This document shows positions 28,174-38,082 of a stretch of DNA of 64,000 nt, in pieces (position 1 is the stretch's first letter; each line of letters starts with the position of its first letter). The notes beneath the pieces are model-generated. The model made no database searches, was not told where the DNA came from, and was given only the letters and a program-made list of their open reading frames with translations. The stretch comes from an uncultured Alphaproteobacteria bacterium. GTDB taxonomy: Bacteria; Pseudomonadota; Alphaproteobacteria; HIMB59; GCA-002718135. The DNA lies in assembly GCA_902537325.1 (NCBI GenBank), contig CACBAT010000006.1:1-64000 (forward strand). The letters are read 5' to 3'. The position numbers and the translations under genes are program-made.

Positions 28174-28955
28174 TAAATTTTTTTATAAATAGCTTTAAGC
28201 ATTTTTGTGTCTACAGATGGGTTTTTACCAAACCACATTTTAAAACACGGTTTGGCCTGTTCTATCAACATTGATATTCCATAAATCTTTTTGTTCTTCG
28301 GAAACTGTTTAAGAAATGAGGTGTTTTTTGGGCTGTAAACAATGTCGCTTACAATTGTGGATTTAGTAATAAGCTTTAAGTGTTTTTTCAACATGGGGTT
28401 TATTGGTGTGGTATTAATTATTAAAAAAACCCCTTCAAGGTGTGTTTCAAGATCGCTATATTTTTTTGTATACTCGGTGTTTTTTGAATACTTTATTTTT
28501 TTCTTAGATCTGTTGAAAATTAAAATATCCTTAAAACCCCTCTTCATTAAAACATAGTGAATAGCGTGTGATGCGCCCCCATAACCCAAAATAATAACCT
28601 TTCTGTTTTTAGTTTTTTTTATGTTTGGTAGAGTTTTGTAATATCCTGTCCAGTCAGTATTCGTTCCATTTATAGTTTTTTTATTTGTTACACAGTTTAC
28701 TGCGCCAATTTTTTTAGCATGAGCGTCTATTTTACCAAGATGTTTTATAATTTTGTTTTTAAATGGAATGGTAACGTTTAGGCCAAGAGTATCTTTTTTT
28801 TCCAAAACATCTTTTATTTTATTATGAAAGTTTTTTTCAGTAAGCTCTAAATACCCGTACCTTGCTTTAATATTATATTTTTTAAACCAATAATTAAATA
28901 TTATTGGTGAAAGGCTTTTAGATGCTTTGTTTCCAACTACGTAAAGTTTTTTCAT
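28173..28955 (-). CDS. aroE: Shikimate dehydrogenase
   Basis: It reduces 3-dehydroshikimate to shikimate with NADPH. The 260-residue chain has the substrate site SLSPIIFNYWF at the N-terminus and the catalytic Lys in NVTIPFKNKIIKHL. Other matches are TNTDWTGYY, the nucleotide-binding loop VIILGYGGASHAIHYVL and the C-terminal MLIEQAKPCFKMWFG. It overlaps maf by 4 bp. Confidence 0.95.
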   Translation of the reverse strand: MKKLYVVGNKASKSLSPIIFNYWFKKYNIKARYGYLELTEKNFHNKIKDVLEKKDTLGLNVTIPFKNKIIKHLGKIDAHAKKIGAVNCVTNKKTINGTNTDWTGYYKTLPNIKKTKNRKVIILGYGGASHAIHYVLMKRGFKDILIFNRSKKKIKYSKNTEYTKKYSDLETHLEGVFLIINTTPINPMLKKHLKLITKSTIVSDIVYSPKNTSFLKQFPKNKKIYGISMLIEQAKPCFKMWFGKNPSVDTKMLKAIYKKI

Positions 28956-29542
28956 TTTTTTGAATATAAATAATCTAGTAAATTAAATAAAGGCAATCCC
29001 ATAACATTAAAATAATCTCCTTTTATGCTCTCAATAATATTTGGCCCTAAACTTTCTATTTGATAACAGCCTACAGAGCTTAGTATTTGTTTACCTGTTT
29101 TTTTTAGATATGTGTTTATTTCGCTATTGTTAAGTTTTCTTATTTTAACATGAGTTTTTTCATAATTTTCCCAAATCTTGGAGCCATTCAGACAAACAGT
29201 TAAACCTGATACTATTAGGTGTTCCTTTCCTGATAGAGACTTTATTTTTTTTTTGGCTTTATCAATAGAGTTTACTTTATCTAGAATTTTTCCATTGTGA
29301 TAAATGACTGTATCACAGCCCAAAACAATCTTGTTGGTATAAAACTTTTTTATACTTACACTTCTTGCTTTTTCATAAGCAAGTTTTTTTGCAAAAATCT
29401 CAGGCTTAGTTTTTCTATTAATATTTTTTTTAATATCCTCTTCGTTGCAATTTGGTTTTTTTTGTGTGAAATTTAATCCTGCATTTTTTAATATTTTGTA
29501 TCTAGATTTGCTTGAACTAGCTAATATAAATTTTTGGTGCAT
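28952..29542 (-). CDS. Maf-family nucleotide pyrophosphatase
   Basis: Maf proteins hydrolyse modified or canonical NTPs. From the ATG at 29542 the protein is 196 residues and starts HQKFILASSSKSRYKILKNAG, the standard Maf opening with the S-x-S-x-R phosphate motif. It continues with IVLGCDTVIYHNGKIL, SGKEHLIVSGLTV and the final GDYFNVMGLPLFNLL. An ATG 33 bp upstream only adds a hydrophobic extension that the family lacks. It is first in the minus-strand set facing rho. Confidence 0.93.
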   Translation of the reverse strand: MHQKFILASSSKSRYKILKNAGLNFTQKKPNCNEEDIKKNINRKTKPEIFAKKLAYEKARSVSIKKFYTNKIVLGCDTVIYHNGKILDKVNSIDKAKKKIKSLSGKEHLIVSGLTVCLNGSKIWENYEKTHVKIRKLNNSEINTYLKKTGKQILSSVGCYQIESLGPNIIESIKGDYFNVMGLPLFNLLDYLYSKK

Positions 29543-29964
29543 AAGTGTGTTAATAAAAATTATAGTTATAAACACTATTAAATATAATTTGAATTTAAGA
29601 AATAGTTCTTTTTTTTTAAAGGTGTTTTGTTAACAACTTAATAACTTATCTAAATATTATAGGGTGGGTGTTAATATATTTATTATACAAAATTAATAAC
29701 AGGTTATTAGAAATTTATTGCATTGCAAATTATTTAAAAATAATAATTTTTTTTTAATACTCTTTAAATTAACATATTTGATAGGTTTGTTGTTCATATG
29801 TTGGTAAGTAAAGAATGACGGAATAATAAAGCAGTAATTAAGCTTTTTAACTTTACAACTAACACTACAATTAAATATATAAATTATATATTTATTATTA
29901 TTTTGACATTAACTTCAATTTTGATTATTAAAATATTTCATTTCTAAACTACCCCTACGACATT
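29543..29964. other. AT-rich divergent spacer between maf and rho: candidate oriC
   Basis: About 420 bp with no credible gene between two divergently transcribed conserved blocks. It is very AT-rich, with long A/T runs and TTAA-spaced motifs. It also contains TTATAAACA on the + strand at about 29565, one mismatch from the DnaA-box pattern TTATNCACA. In several alphaproteobacteria the chromosomal origin lies at the maf/aroE/coaE/dnaQ - hemE/rho junction, and parAB plus parS-like sites are 2-7 kb away here. hemE is absent. The spacer must also hold the rho promoter and leader. The origin assignment is inference. Confidence 0.4.
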
Positions 29965-31221
29965 ATGAATTTACAGGAATTAAAAGGAAAAGAACCCCAA
30001 GAGCTTTTAAAACAGGCAGACAAACTTGGTATAGAAAACCCCTCCTCTCTTAGAAAGCAAGATTTGATGTTTGCAATTTTAAAAACAATTGCTGAAGAGG
30101 GTGAAATTATTACTGGTTTAGGGGTTATTGAAATTATGCAAGATGGTTTCGGTTTTTTAAGATCTTCAGAGTCAAATTATCTTCCTGGACCAGACGACAT
30201 CTATATTTCTCCATCTCAAATTAAAAAATTTAGCTTAAGAACAGGTGATAGTGTTGAAGGTGAAATTAGATCTCCAAAGCAAGGAGAAAGATATTTTGCT
30301 ATAACTAAAATTAACAAAATAAACGGTCAAGAAACTGATTTAGTTAAGAACAGGGTTAACTTTGAAGATTTGACACCATTGTATCCTGAAGCAAGGTTCA
30401 AACTTGAACAAGAAAAACCTATGCCGGATAATACAGAAAGAATAATTGATATTATTGCTCCTCTTGGAAAAGGACAAAGACAATTAATTGTTGCACAACC
30501 TTTCACTGGTAAAACAATAATTATGCAAAAAATTGCTAATGCTATAACCGCTAATAGTCCAGATGCTAAACTGATTGTTCTGCTAATTGATGAAAGACCA
30601 GAAGAAGTTACAGACATGCAAAGATCAGTTAAGGGTGAGGTAATTAGTTCAACCTTTGATGAACCTGCTTCACGCCACGTTCAGGTCGCTGAAATGGTAA
30701 TTGAAAAAGCTAAAAGACTTGTTGAATATAAACATGATGTTGTAATCCTTCTTGATTCAATCACCAGACTTGGAAGAGCATATAACACTGTTGTACCTTC
30801 TAGTGGAAAGGTATTGACAGGCGGTGTTGATGCCAATGCCTTACAAAGACCAAAAAGATTTTTCGGAGCTGCAAGGAATGTAGAAAAAGGTGGATCACTT
30901 ACAATTATCGCGACTGCTTTAATAGATACAGGAAGCAGAATGGATGAGGTTATATTTGAAGAATTTAAAGGTACTGGTAACAGTGAAATGGTCCTAGATA
31001 GAAAACTTAGTCAAAAAAGAACCTATCCAGCTTTTGATATTGGTAAGTCGGGAACAAGAAAAGAAGAATTATTGCTTGATAAAGATGAGCTTGGAAAAAT
31101 CTTTATTTTAAGAAAAATACTAGCCCCAATGGGAAGTACAGAAGCCATGGAGTTCTTGTTAGATAAAATGAAAAACACAAAAACTAACAGTGAATTCTTC
31201 CAAAGCATGGGAACTAAATAA
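29965..31221 (+). CDS. rho: Transcription termination factor Rho
   Basis: Hexameric RNA helicase that ends transcription. The 418-residue chain has the N-terminal [22 protein letters not shown], the cold-shock RNA-binding domain ([29 protein letters not shown]), Walker [18 protein letters not shown], Walker [17 protein letters not shown] and the Q/R-loop regions. Length is normal. It is preceded by an AT-rich spacer of about 420 bp with no obvious SD; rho leaders are often autoregulated, but nothing here proves it. Confidence 0.98.
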   Translation: MNLQELKGKEPQELLKQADKLGIENPSSLRKQDLMFAILKTIAEEGEIITGLGVIEIMQDGFGFLRSSESNYLPGPDDIYISPSQIKKFSLRTGDSVEGEIRSPKQGERYFAITKINKINGQETDLVKNRVNFEDLTPLYPEARFKLEQEKPMPDNTERIIDIIAPLGKGQRQLIVAQPFTGKTIIMQKIANAITANSPDAKLIVLLIDERPEEVTDMQRSVKGEVISSTFDEPASRHVQVAEMVIEKAKRLVEYKHDVVILLDSITRLGRAYNTVVPSSGKVLTGGVDANALQRPKRFFGAARNVEKGGSLTIIATALIDTGSRMDEVIFEEFKGTGNSEMVLDRKLSQKRTYPAFDIGKSGTRKEELLLDKDELGKIFILRKILAPMGSTEAMEFLLDKMKNTKTNSEFFQSMGTK

Positions 31222-31272
31222 ATATAATTTTTTTTATAATCTTTCTTATTTACTTATTTACTTAATATCATC

Positions 31273-31289
31273 TTGGGTTTAATTCCCAA
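31273..31289 (+). promoter_or_regulatory. Hairpin abutting the mnmE start codon
   Basis: TTGGG, a 7-nt loop and CCCAA form a small hairpin that ends 3 nt before the mnmE ATG and takes the place of a ribosome-binding site. It is followed by six A residues, not U, so it is a poor terminator for rho in this direction. It could modulate translation initiation. The stem is short and the evidence is weak. Confidence 0.25.
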
Positions 31290-31292
31290 AAA

Positions 31293-32579
31293 ATGAAAGC
31301 TTCCAATGAGACGATTTTTGCTCTTGCTACGCAAAGAGGTAAGTCCGGCATAGCTGTTTTTAGGGTTTCGGGAAAAAGATCTCATACAATAATTAAATCA
31401 ATATCTTCTAAAAAAAAATTTAAAACAAACTTTGCTACATTAAACGATTTATTAGACGGAAAGAGTGTTATAGATCAGACGCTAACAACTTTTTTTAAAT
31501 CACCAAAAAGCTATACAGGGGAGGATATGGTGGAAATATCTTGTCATGGAAGTATTTCTGTAATTAACAAAATAACCAAAACCCTATTAAAAAAACAGAT
31601 CAGACTTGCTGAGCCTGGAGAGTTTACCAAAAGAGCTCTAATGAATGATAAGCTTAGTGTTTTAGAAGCTGAAACAATTAATGACTTAGTTAGTGCAGAA
31701 ACCGAAAATCAAAGAAAGACAGCCATTGGTAATTTAAGTGGAAATTTAGATAAATTAGTTAATGAAATATCAAATAAACAAAAAAAACTTCTAGCAGACA
31801 TAGAGGCCATAATTGATTTTGCCGATGAAGATCTTCCTAATGAAATATTTAAAAATATAAGAGAACAAAATAAGAACATATACAAACAAATTGAAAATAT
31901 TATCGAAAGATCAACTTTATCTAGACAAATTCATAACGGTTTTAAAATAACCATTATTGGAAAGCCTAACACAGGAAAATCTTCCTTTATTAATTTTATT
32001 AATAACAAGGAGGTTTCTATAGTTACTAATATACCAGGAACCACAACAGATTTAGTAAGCTCCTCGCTAGATATAAAAGGGGATAAATACACATTTATTG
32101 ATACAGCTGGAATAAGAAAATATAAGAACTTAATTGAAAAAATAGGTATTGAAAGATCCTTGGAGAGCGCTGAAAAGTCTGATTTAAATATAGTTTTTCT
32201 CAAAAACAATGAAAAGAAAAACTACAGCAAAATCAAATCAAAAATATTTGTTAAATCAAAATATGATACAAATAAAAAGAAAATTAGTGGGGTGCATAGT
32301 ATTTCATCCGTATCTGGTTATGGAATTGAGTCTCTTATTAAAACCATATCTTTAAAATTAAAGAAAAAACCAATTTCTGGACCAGTCTTTTCACGTGAAA
32401 GACATATGGAAAACCTAAAGAAATCACTTGCAATACTTAAAAGTTTAGATTTAAAAGAAATAGATATTGCTGCTGAAAATGTTAGAAGATCAATTATTTA
32501 TACTGATGGAATTAATCAAAAATTTGATATTGAGAAAATTTTAGATATAATATTTAGTGATTTTTGTATAGGTAAGTAA
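31293..32579 (+). CDS. mnmE: tRNA uridine-5-carboxymethylaminomethyl synthesis GTPase MnmE
   Basis: With MnmG it modifies U34 of certain tRNAs. The 428-residue protein has the N-terminal folate-binding domain (NETIFALATQRGKSGIAVFRVSG), a helical domain and an inserted G domain with GKPNTGKSSFINFI, NIPGTTTD and DTAGIRKYKN. The G4 N-K-x-D appears altered: VKSKYD. The C-terminus ends in F-C-I-G-K, the conserved Cys motif. The codons for the conserved SRERH segment contain a parS-like palindrome. Confidence 0.97.
   Translation: MKASNETIFALATQRGKSGIAVFRVSGKRSHTIIKSISSKKKFKTNFATLNDLLDGKSVIDQTLTTFFKSPKSYTGEDMVEISCHGSISVINKITKTLLKKQIRLAEPGEFTKRALMNDKLSVLEAETINDLVSAETENQRKTAIGNLSGNLDKLVNEISNKQKKLLADIEAIIDFADEDLPNEIFKNIREQNKNIYKQIENIIERSTLSRQIHNGFKITIIGKPNTGKSSFINFINNKEVSIVTNIPGTTTDLVSSSLDIKGDKYTFIDTAGIRKYKNLIEKIGIERSLESAEKSDLNIVFLKNNEKKNYSKIKSKIFVKSKYDTNKKKISGVHSISSVSGYGIESLIKTISLKLKKKPISGPVFSRERHMENLKKSLAILKSLDLKEIDIAAENVRRSIIYTDGINQKFDIEKILDIIFSDFCIGK
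32389..32400. promoter_or_regulatory. parS-like palindrome inside mnmE
   Basis: TTTCACGTGAAA is the exact 12-bp core of the parS consensus TGTTTCACGTGAAACA bound by ParB; 13 of the 16 consensus bases match overall. It lies in codons for the conserved FSRERH segment and uses the Arg codon CGT, although AGA dominates in this gene. parA and parB start about 2.7 and 3.4 kb downstream. Confidence 0.75.
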
Positions 32580-32591
32580 TTTCACGTGAAA
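32580..32591. promoter_or_regulatory. parS-like palindrome between mnmE and mnmG
   Basis: A second exact TTTCACGTGAAA core, 191 bp from the first, directly after the mnmE stop and ending 6 bp before the mnmG ATG. The flanks match the consensus less well (12 of 16). Two identical 12-bp cores this close together, near parAB, are unlikely to be chance. Confidence 0.75.
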
Positions 32592-32597
32592 AGAGAC

Positions 32598-34463
32598 ATG
32601 GACAATAAATTTGATGTAATTGTAATTGGTGGGGGGCATGCAGGTGTGGAAGCGGCATGCTCATCTGCAAGAACTGGATCAAAAACAGCCTTAATTACTC
32701 ATAAAGTTAATAAAATAGGGGAAATGTCGTGCAACCCTGCAATTGGAGGTCTTGGAAAAGGCCATCTTGTAAAGGAAATAGATGCTTTAGATGGGATAAT
32801 GGCCAAAGCTACAGACAGATCCTGTATTCAGTTTAGAATGTTAAACTCCAGCAGAGGTGCTGCTGTAAGGGGTCCAAGGGCTCAAACAGACCGAATTTTA
32901 TATAAAAATGCTATAAATGAGCTCGTATCTGATCAAAAAAATCTTCAAATTATTGAAGGATCAGTAGAAGATTTAATTATTTCTAAAAATCAGGTATTAG
33001 GAGTTGTTTTAGGTGATAACAAAAAGATATTTTCCAAATCTGTAGTTTTAACTACAGGTACTTTTTTACAAGGGTTAATAAGAATAGGCTCTCAAAAAAA
33101 AGAAGCGGGAAGAGTTGGTGATAAACCCTCATTAAAGCTTGCAAAAAGGCTTAAAGAGCTAAAGTTTTCAATAGGCAGATTGAAAACAGGAACACCCCCA
33201 AGATTACTCAAAAAAACTATAAATTTCAATGATTTAGACGAACAACACCCAGATAAAAAGCCCGTTCCATTTTCTTTTATCAACAGAGATATCAACATTC
33301 CTCAAATATCTTGTTTTATTACTCATACTAATAAAAATACCCATGAAATAATTGAACAGAACCTGAGCCTATCACCAATGTATTCAGGAGAAATACAATC
33401 AATGGGAGCTAGGTATTGCCCATCTATTGAAGATAAAATTCATAAATTTAAAAATAAGCCCTCACACCAGATATTTCTTGAGCCAGAAGGATTAGATAGT
33501 GATTTAATATATCCAAACGGAATATCTTCTTCGCTTCCAACCGAAATTCAAGAGCAATTTGTTAAAACAATTAAAGGTTTAGAGAATGTTACAATTACAC
33601 AGCCTGCTTATGCCATTGAATATGATTTTGTTGATCCACAAGAGCTAACACACACACTTGAAACAAAAAAAATTAAAAATTTATTTTTTGCAGGACAAAT
33701 AAATGGAACAACTGGATACGAAGAAGCAGCGGCACAAGGTATTATGGCTGGGATAAATGCATCGCTTAAAACAACATCTAATAAAGAATTTATAATACCA
33801 AGATCCTCCGGATATATAGGTGTTTTGATAGATGATTTGGTTACAAAAGGAACTAAAGAACCATACAGAATGTTTACTTCAAGGTCTGAATATAGACTTT
33901 TACTTCGTGCTGATAATGCAGATTTAAGACTTACACCTCTTGGAATTGATACAGGGTGTGTTGATATAGATAGGCAAAGAGAATTTGAAAAAAAATCTAG
34001 AAGGATCAAAGAAGGGTTTAAGTTTGTTAAAAACCATAAATTCTCACCAGATGCACTTCTAAAAAAAGGGATAAAAATTAACAAAGATGGAAAGAAAAGA
34101 AATGTCATAGATCTTTTGTCGTTTTCTAATATTACAACCACTAAGCTCAAAAAAATACTTCCTGAATTATGTGATTTAGAAGACGATGTAATAGAACAAA
34201 TAGAAATTGAAGCTAAGTACGCAGGCTATCTTGATAGACAAAGAATGGATATACAAGATTTTGAAAAAGAAGAAAGTTTAACAATTCCAAAATCAACGAA
34301 TTATAAACTAGTTGGCAGCTTATCTAATGAGATAGTAGAAAAATTAACGAAAATTAAACCGCCTACACTTGGAGCAGCATCAAGAATATCAGGCGTAACA
34401 CCAGCAGCCACCATAGCCCTTCTTAGATATATAAAAAAAAATAAAAATAAAAAAGCAGCATAA
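32598..34463 (+). CDS. mnmG: tRNA uridine-5-carboxymethylaminomethyl modification enzyme MnmG
   Basis: FAD-dependent partner of MnmE in U34 modification (also called GidA). It starts [26 protein letters not shown] with the Rossmann dinucleotide loop, then [24 protein letters not shown]. The catalytic-region cysteines are in [10 protein letters not shown]. The long C-terminal helical domain ends [23 protein letters not shown]. The ATG at 32598 is chosen; an in-frame GTG at 32586 lies within the parS-like site and adds only MKRD. Confidence 0.98.
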   Translation: MDNKFDVIVIGGGHAGVEAACSSARTGSKTALITHKVNKIGEMSCNPAIGGLGKGHLVKEIDALDGIMAKATDRSCIQFRMLNSSRGAAVRGPRAQTDRILYKNAINELVSDQKNLQIIEGSVEDLIISKNQVLGVVLGDNKKIFSKSVVLTTGTFLQGLIRIGSQKKEAGRVGDKPSLKLAKRLKELKFSIGRLKTGTPPRLLKKTINFNDLDEQHPDKKPVPFSFINRDINIPQISCFITHTNKNTHEIIEQNLSLSPMYSGEIQSMGARYCPSIEDKIHKFKNKPSHQIFLEPEGLDSDLIYPNGISSSLPTEIQEQFVKTIKGLENVTITQPAYAIEYDFVDPQELTHTLETKKIKNLFFAGQINGTTGYEEAAAQGIMAGINASLKTTSNKEFIIPRSSGYIGVLIDDLVTKGTKEPYRMFTSRSEYRLLLRADNADLRLTPLGIDTGCVDIDRQREFEKKSRRIKEGFKFVKNHKFSPDALLKKGIKINKDGKKRNVIDLLSFSNITTTKLKKILPELCDLEDDVIEQIEIEAKYAGYLDRQRMDIQDFEKEESLTIPKSTNYKLVGSLSNEIVEKLTKIKPPTLGAASRISGVTPAATIALLRYIKKNKNKKAA

Positions 34464-34464
34464 T

Positions 34465-35070
34465 TTGGATAAATACGCTGTAATAAAAAAATATAATCTT
34501 AGCAGAAAGCAAATTGATTTAATTGATAGCTACATACTCAAGTTAACAAAAAGTAACCAAATACATAATTTGGTAGGGCCCTCTACAATTGATGCTGCTT
34601 GGGATAGACATATCAATGACTCATTACAATTGTCTGAATTTATTTTGAAAAAAAATGCATCAATAATAGATCTTGGTACTGGTGCGGGGTTGCCAGGGGT
34701 GATCTTACGTATTTTTGGGCATTCAAATATATTGTTGATTGACTCAAAGATGAAAAAAATTAATTTTGTTAAAGAATTTGCAAAAGAGCATAATCTAGAG
34801 ATAAAAACTATTTGTACAAGAGTTGAAAAAATCAAAAATCAAAAATTTGACTTTATTATTTGCCGAGCCTTTGCCCCATTAGCAAAATTATTAGATTATT
34901 CACGGTTTTTTACAAAAAAAAATACATCACTTCTTTTTCTAAAAGGAAGAAATGTTAAGAAAGAAATACATGATGCAAAAAAGTCCTTTAGCTTTGAATA
35001 CAATCTTTATCCAAGTCAAAGTGAGGGCGATGGACATGTTTTAAAAATAAATAAATATAAAAAACTGTGA
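34465..35070 (+). CDS. rsmG: 16S rRNA (guanine527-N7)-methyltransferase
   Basis: SAM-dependent methylation of G527 in 16S rRNA (also called GidB). The 201-residue protein uses a TTG start one base after the mnmG stop. Visible are HNLVGPSTIDAAWDRHINDSLQL and the SAM loop IIDLGTGAGLPGVILRIFG, then FDFIICRAFAPLAKLL. There is no SD, so translation is probably coupled to mnmG. The order mnmG-rsmG-parA-parB is classical. Confidence 0.95.
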   Translation: MDKYAVIKKYNLSRKQIDLIDSYILKLTKSNQIHNLVGPSTIDAAWDRHINDSLQLSEFILKKNASIIDLGTGAGLPGVILRIFGHSNILLIDSKMKKINFVKEFAKEHNLEIKTICTRVEKIKNQKFDFIICRAFAPLAKLLDYSRFFTKKNTSLLFLKGRNVKKEIHDAKKSFSFEYNLYPSQSEGDGHVLKINKYKKL

Positions 35071-35840
35071 AAAAAATTATTTCTATTTCTAATCAAAAGG
35101 GCGGTGTTGGCAAAACCACAACCACAATTAACTTAGCCACTTCATTAGCAGCAGTAAAAAAAAATGTTTTAATTGTCGATGCTGACCCTCAAGGCAATGC
35201 TAGCACAGGACTTGGTTTGACTTATAAAGATAGAAAGCCATCTATCTATGAAATGATTCATGAAAAGAAACTTCTTTCAGAAGGAATAAAAGAAACACTA
35301 ATTCCTGGTCTAAAAATAATTGGAGCAAATACAGACCTAGCTGCAGCAGAAGTAGAGTTGACAAATTTTGAAAACAGAGAGTTTGTATTTAAATCAATTT
35401 TTGATGAAATTAATAATTTCGATTTTATTTTTATAGACTGTCCACCCGCACTTGGTTTGCTAACTATCAATTCATTAGTAGCATCCGACACTACATTAAT
35501 CCCTCTTCAGTCAGAGTTTTTTGCTTTAGAGGGCCTTTCAGCTCTTATGCAAACAATTAAATTAATTCAACAAAACTATAACAGGGATCTTCAAATTGAA
35601 GGAATATTATTAACAATGTTGGATAAAAGAAACTCACTAAGCTCTTTAGTTGAAAAAGATGTAAGGCAACATTTTGGTGATCAAGTATACAAAACAACTA
35701 TTCCAAGAAATGTTAAGATATCTGAAGCCCCAAGCCATGGTAAACCAGCATTAGTGTACGATACACAAGCTGCAGGCTCTTTGGCTTATATTGAGCTTGC
35801 AAAAGAAGTAATTTTAAATCAAAATAAAAACTATGAATAA
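35067..35840 (+). CDS. parA: Chromosome partitioning ATPase ParA
   Basis: Walker-type ATPase that moves ParB-parS complexes during segregation. The 257-residue protein starts at GTG, overlapping the rsmG stop by 4 bp. It has ISNQKGGVGKTTTTINLATSLA (deviant Walker A), VLIVDADPQGNAST, FIFIDCPPALGLLTINSLVASD and the KISEAPSHGKPALVYD end. It is chromosomal-type by length and by its position next to rsmG. Confidence 0.97.
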   Translation: MKKIISISNQKGGVGKTTTTINLATSLAAVKKNVLIVDADPQGNASTGLGLTYKDRKPSIYEMIHEKKLLSEGIKETLIPGLKIIGANTDLAAAEVELTNFENREFVFKSIFDEINNFDFIFIDCPPALGLLTINSLVASDTTLIPLQSEFFALEGLSALMQTIKLIQQNYNRDLQIEGILLTMLDKRNSLSSLVEKDVRQHFGDQVYKTTIPRNVKISEAPSHGKPALVYDTQAAGSLAYIELAKEVILNQNKNYE

Positions 35841-36672
35841 AGAAAGTAAACTAGGTATGGGTTTAGGGGCGCTTCTATCTACGCCTGATAATATAAGCAA
35901 AGATAAAAACAGTATTCAAAAAATCAACATATCTCAAATAATACCCAACCCATCTCAACCAAGAAAAAATTTTAAAAATGAAGAGCTTAAAGAGCTTTCT
36001 ACATCGATAAAAAACCAAGGTTTAATTCAGCCAATAATTGTCAAACCAATATCTGATAATCAATTCCAAATTATTGCAGGTGAAAGAAGATGGAGAGCAT
36101 GCCAATTAAACGGCATGCATGAAGTAGATTGTGTAATCAAAAATCTTGATGAAATAAATGTATTAGAAGCAGCTTTAATTGAAAATATTCAACGAGAAGA
36201 TTTAAATGTTATTGAGGAGGCAGTTGCTTATAAGGGATTAATCAAAATTAAAAAAATTAACAATGAAAGCCTTTCAAAACTAATAGGAAAAAGTCCGAGC
36301 CATGTCTCAAATATATTACGTCTTTTAGAATTAGACAAAGAAATACAAGAAATGGTTATAAACGGTGATTTATCAATGGGCCATGCCAGAGCCCTTATAG
36401 GCGTCCCTGATGCTATAAAAAAAGCAAAAGAGATAATTGAAAAGAAGCTAAGCGTAAGACAGGTTGAAAAAATAACATCTGAATTTAAAAAAAATAAAAC
36501 AAACAAAATATCAAAAGACCCAAACATTGTTGATCTTGAAAAAGAACTTTCTGATAAAATAGGGCTTAAGACATCTATACAATTTAATGAAAATGGATCG
36601 TCTGGATCTCTAACACTATATTATTCTGATCTAAATCAATTAGATGATTTAATGAAAAGACTTAAGAAATAG
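35833..36672 (+). CDS. parB: Chromosome partitioning protein ParB
   Basis: CTPase clamp that loads at parS. The 279-residue protein has the short N-terminal ParA-activating segment (KLGMGLGALLS), the CTP-binding boxes (QPRKNFKNEELKELSTSIKNQGLIQPIIV and GERRWRACQL, then ENIQREDLNVIEEA) and a helix-turn-helix (LSKLIGKSPSHVSNILRLLEL). A C-terminal dimer domain follows. It overlaps parA by 8 bp and convergent holA by 11 bp. Two parS-like palindromes lie upstream in mnmE/mnmG. Confidence 0.97.
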   Translation: MNKESKLGMGLGALLSTPDNISKDKNSIQKINISQIIPNPSQPRKNFKNEELKELSTSIKNQGLIQPIIVKPISDNQFQIIAGERRWRACQLNGMHEVDCVIKNLDEINVLEAALIENIQREDLNVIEEAVAYKGLIKIKKINNESLSKLIGKSPSHVSNILRLLELDKEIQEMVINGDLSMGHARALIGVPDAIKKAKEIIEKKLSVRQVEKITSEFKKNKTNKISKDPNIVDLEKELSDKIGLKTSIQFNENGSSGSLTLYYSDLNQLDDLMKRLKK

Positions 36673-37606
36673 CAATACTTTTTATTTTAAGGAGAAATCG
36701 GAGACCATATATTAAAGACAAACCACTTTCTTTTCTCAGAACAGTTTCAGTGGTTAATAGTAGTCTTAGCAGCATTTTTTTCTTTTCTGAATTATATTTT
36801 TTATAAAGATCAATTAAGTAATCCTTTTCTTTAAACAGATAGACAGGTATCTTTTTATTGTACTCATTTACATTTTCACAATCTATAATAAGTTGACATA
36901 AAGACCTACAATAATAATAAAATTCGTTTACATCTAGTGTGGTTTTTATTTTTTCCCTATAAATACTTACTATTTCTTTATTTTTTTTAAATAAACTAAA
37001 GAAGACCTTTTCTTTTCCTGAGTCATCAATTGTTAAAAGCTTTTTAATATTAATTAGACTGATGTCATTTTTTTCGATTAGCGAAATTTTATTTAAACTA
37101 TTTTCAAGAAAAGCATATTTGTTATCAAGTTTTTCAATGAGCTCCCAATATAAATCTTTTTCTATTTTAAAATTAGATGACTTTAAAAATTCATTAAATA
37201 TTTTTATTTTTGAATTTTTATCTAACTCATAACAATCTATTAAACAGCAATCCTCATCTTTTAAAAAAATGCTCTTAATTTTTTTTAATTTTTGAGTGTT
37301 TTCTTGAACAAAAATAAATACATTAGACGACATTCTGTGATTGTTTAGTGTCTTGTCACTAAACTCTTTAAAACCTTTTATTAAATATATTTTTTTATCT
37401 TCAAATAGCCCTGCTTCGATAATTAAGTTATTTATAGAATTAATTTTTGTTACTGTAATTATTTCTTTTTCTTGATATTTTTCAATAATTGTACCAGTTA
37501 TTTTTTGGATAAGAGTTGATTCATTCCCACTAACTAGATAAAATTTTTTATTTGGTTTAAAGTCTTTGTTTAATATTATGTCAAGCGGCCCTAATCTCAT
37601 TGGCAT
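36662..37606 (-). CDS. holA: DNA polymerase III delta subunit
   Basis: Clamp-loader subunit that opens the beta clamp. The 314-residue protein is divergent, but opens as HolA does (FYLVSGNESTLIQKITGTIIEKY). The order leuS-lptE-holA is conserved in Proteobacteria. It lacks Walker motifs, as expected for delta. It overlaps lptE by 10 bp at its 5' end. Identification rests on context as much as sequence. Confidence 0.85.
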   Translation of the reverse strand: MPMRLGPLDIILNKDFKPNKKFYLVSGNESTLIQKITGTIIEKYQEKEIITVTKINSINNLIIEAGLFEDKKIYLIKGFKEFSDKTLNNHRMSSNVFIFVQENTQKLKKIKSIFLKDEDCCLIDCYELDKNSKIKIFNEFLKSSNFKIEKDLYWELIEKLDNKYAFLENSLNKISLIEKNDISLINIKKLLTIDDSGKEKVFFSLFKKNKEIVSIYREKIKTTLDVNEFYYYCRSLCQLIIDCENVNEYNKKIPVYLFKEKDYLIDLYKKYNSEKKKMLLRLLLTTETVLRKESGLSLIYGLRFLLKIKSIAIS

Positions 37607-38082
37607 TTATTTACATTAACGCTTGATAAAAAAGATACAAATTGATTTATATTATCTCTAATTGACAATTCATATTTTTTTTCTAGTGAGGCATCAGTCC
37701 CATAATTATAACCAGCAGATTTTGGTATGATTGAAAAACTAGATAAAATTACCTTTTTATAAACTTCACAACCTTCTTCATCTAATACTAGAGAATAAGT
37801 AAATCTTAATTCATAATCAAGATTAGAAGTTGCTTGATTCTTTTCAACAGATCTCTTAATCTTTTTTTCTTCAACATTGACTAAGAGAATATACTTGTTG
37901 CTTTTTGGTTTCCCAAAAACACTTGGAATGTAAGATTTTAAAAAGGCAAAATTTTTTCCAGAGGTACTAACTATGGTTTTTTCATAAAGAGGATTTGTGT
38001 AGTCCTCATTATTATCATATACAAAATTTAAATTGCTACATGAATACACAATTAAAGATAGAATAAGAATTGTCTTTTTCAC
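37597..38082 (-). CDS. lptE: LPS-assembly lipoprotein LptE-like
   Basis: LptE plugs the LptD barrel that inserts LPS in the outer membrane. The 161-residue predicted lipoprotein has a signal peptide ending IVYSC (lipobox, Cys15). The beta-rich body has [17 protein letters not shown] (the strand pair found in LptE) and [21 protein letters not shown] (C-terminal helix). Primary sequence is weakly conserved in this family. Placement between leuS and holA, with overlaps of 4 and 10 bp, is the main support. Confidence 0.8.
   Translation of the reverse strand: MKKTILILSLIVYSCSNLNFVYDNNEDYTNPLYEKTIVSTSGKNFAFLKSYIPSVFGKPKSNKYILLVNVEEKKIKRSVEKNQATSNLDYELRFTYSLVLDEEGCEVYKKVILSSFSIIPKSAGYNYGTDASLEKKYELSIRDNINQFVSFLSSVNVNKCQ

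Noticed and set aside
29543-29964. CtrA-like TTAA-N7-TTAAC sites in the candidate origin
   Set aside because: Several TTAA pairs are present but spacings of 4, 5 or mismatched 7 do not meet the consensus, and TTAA is common in this DNA.
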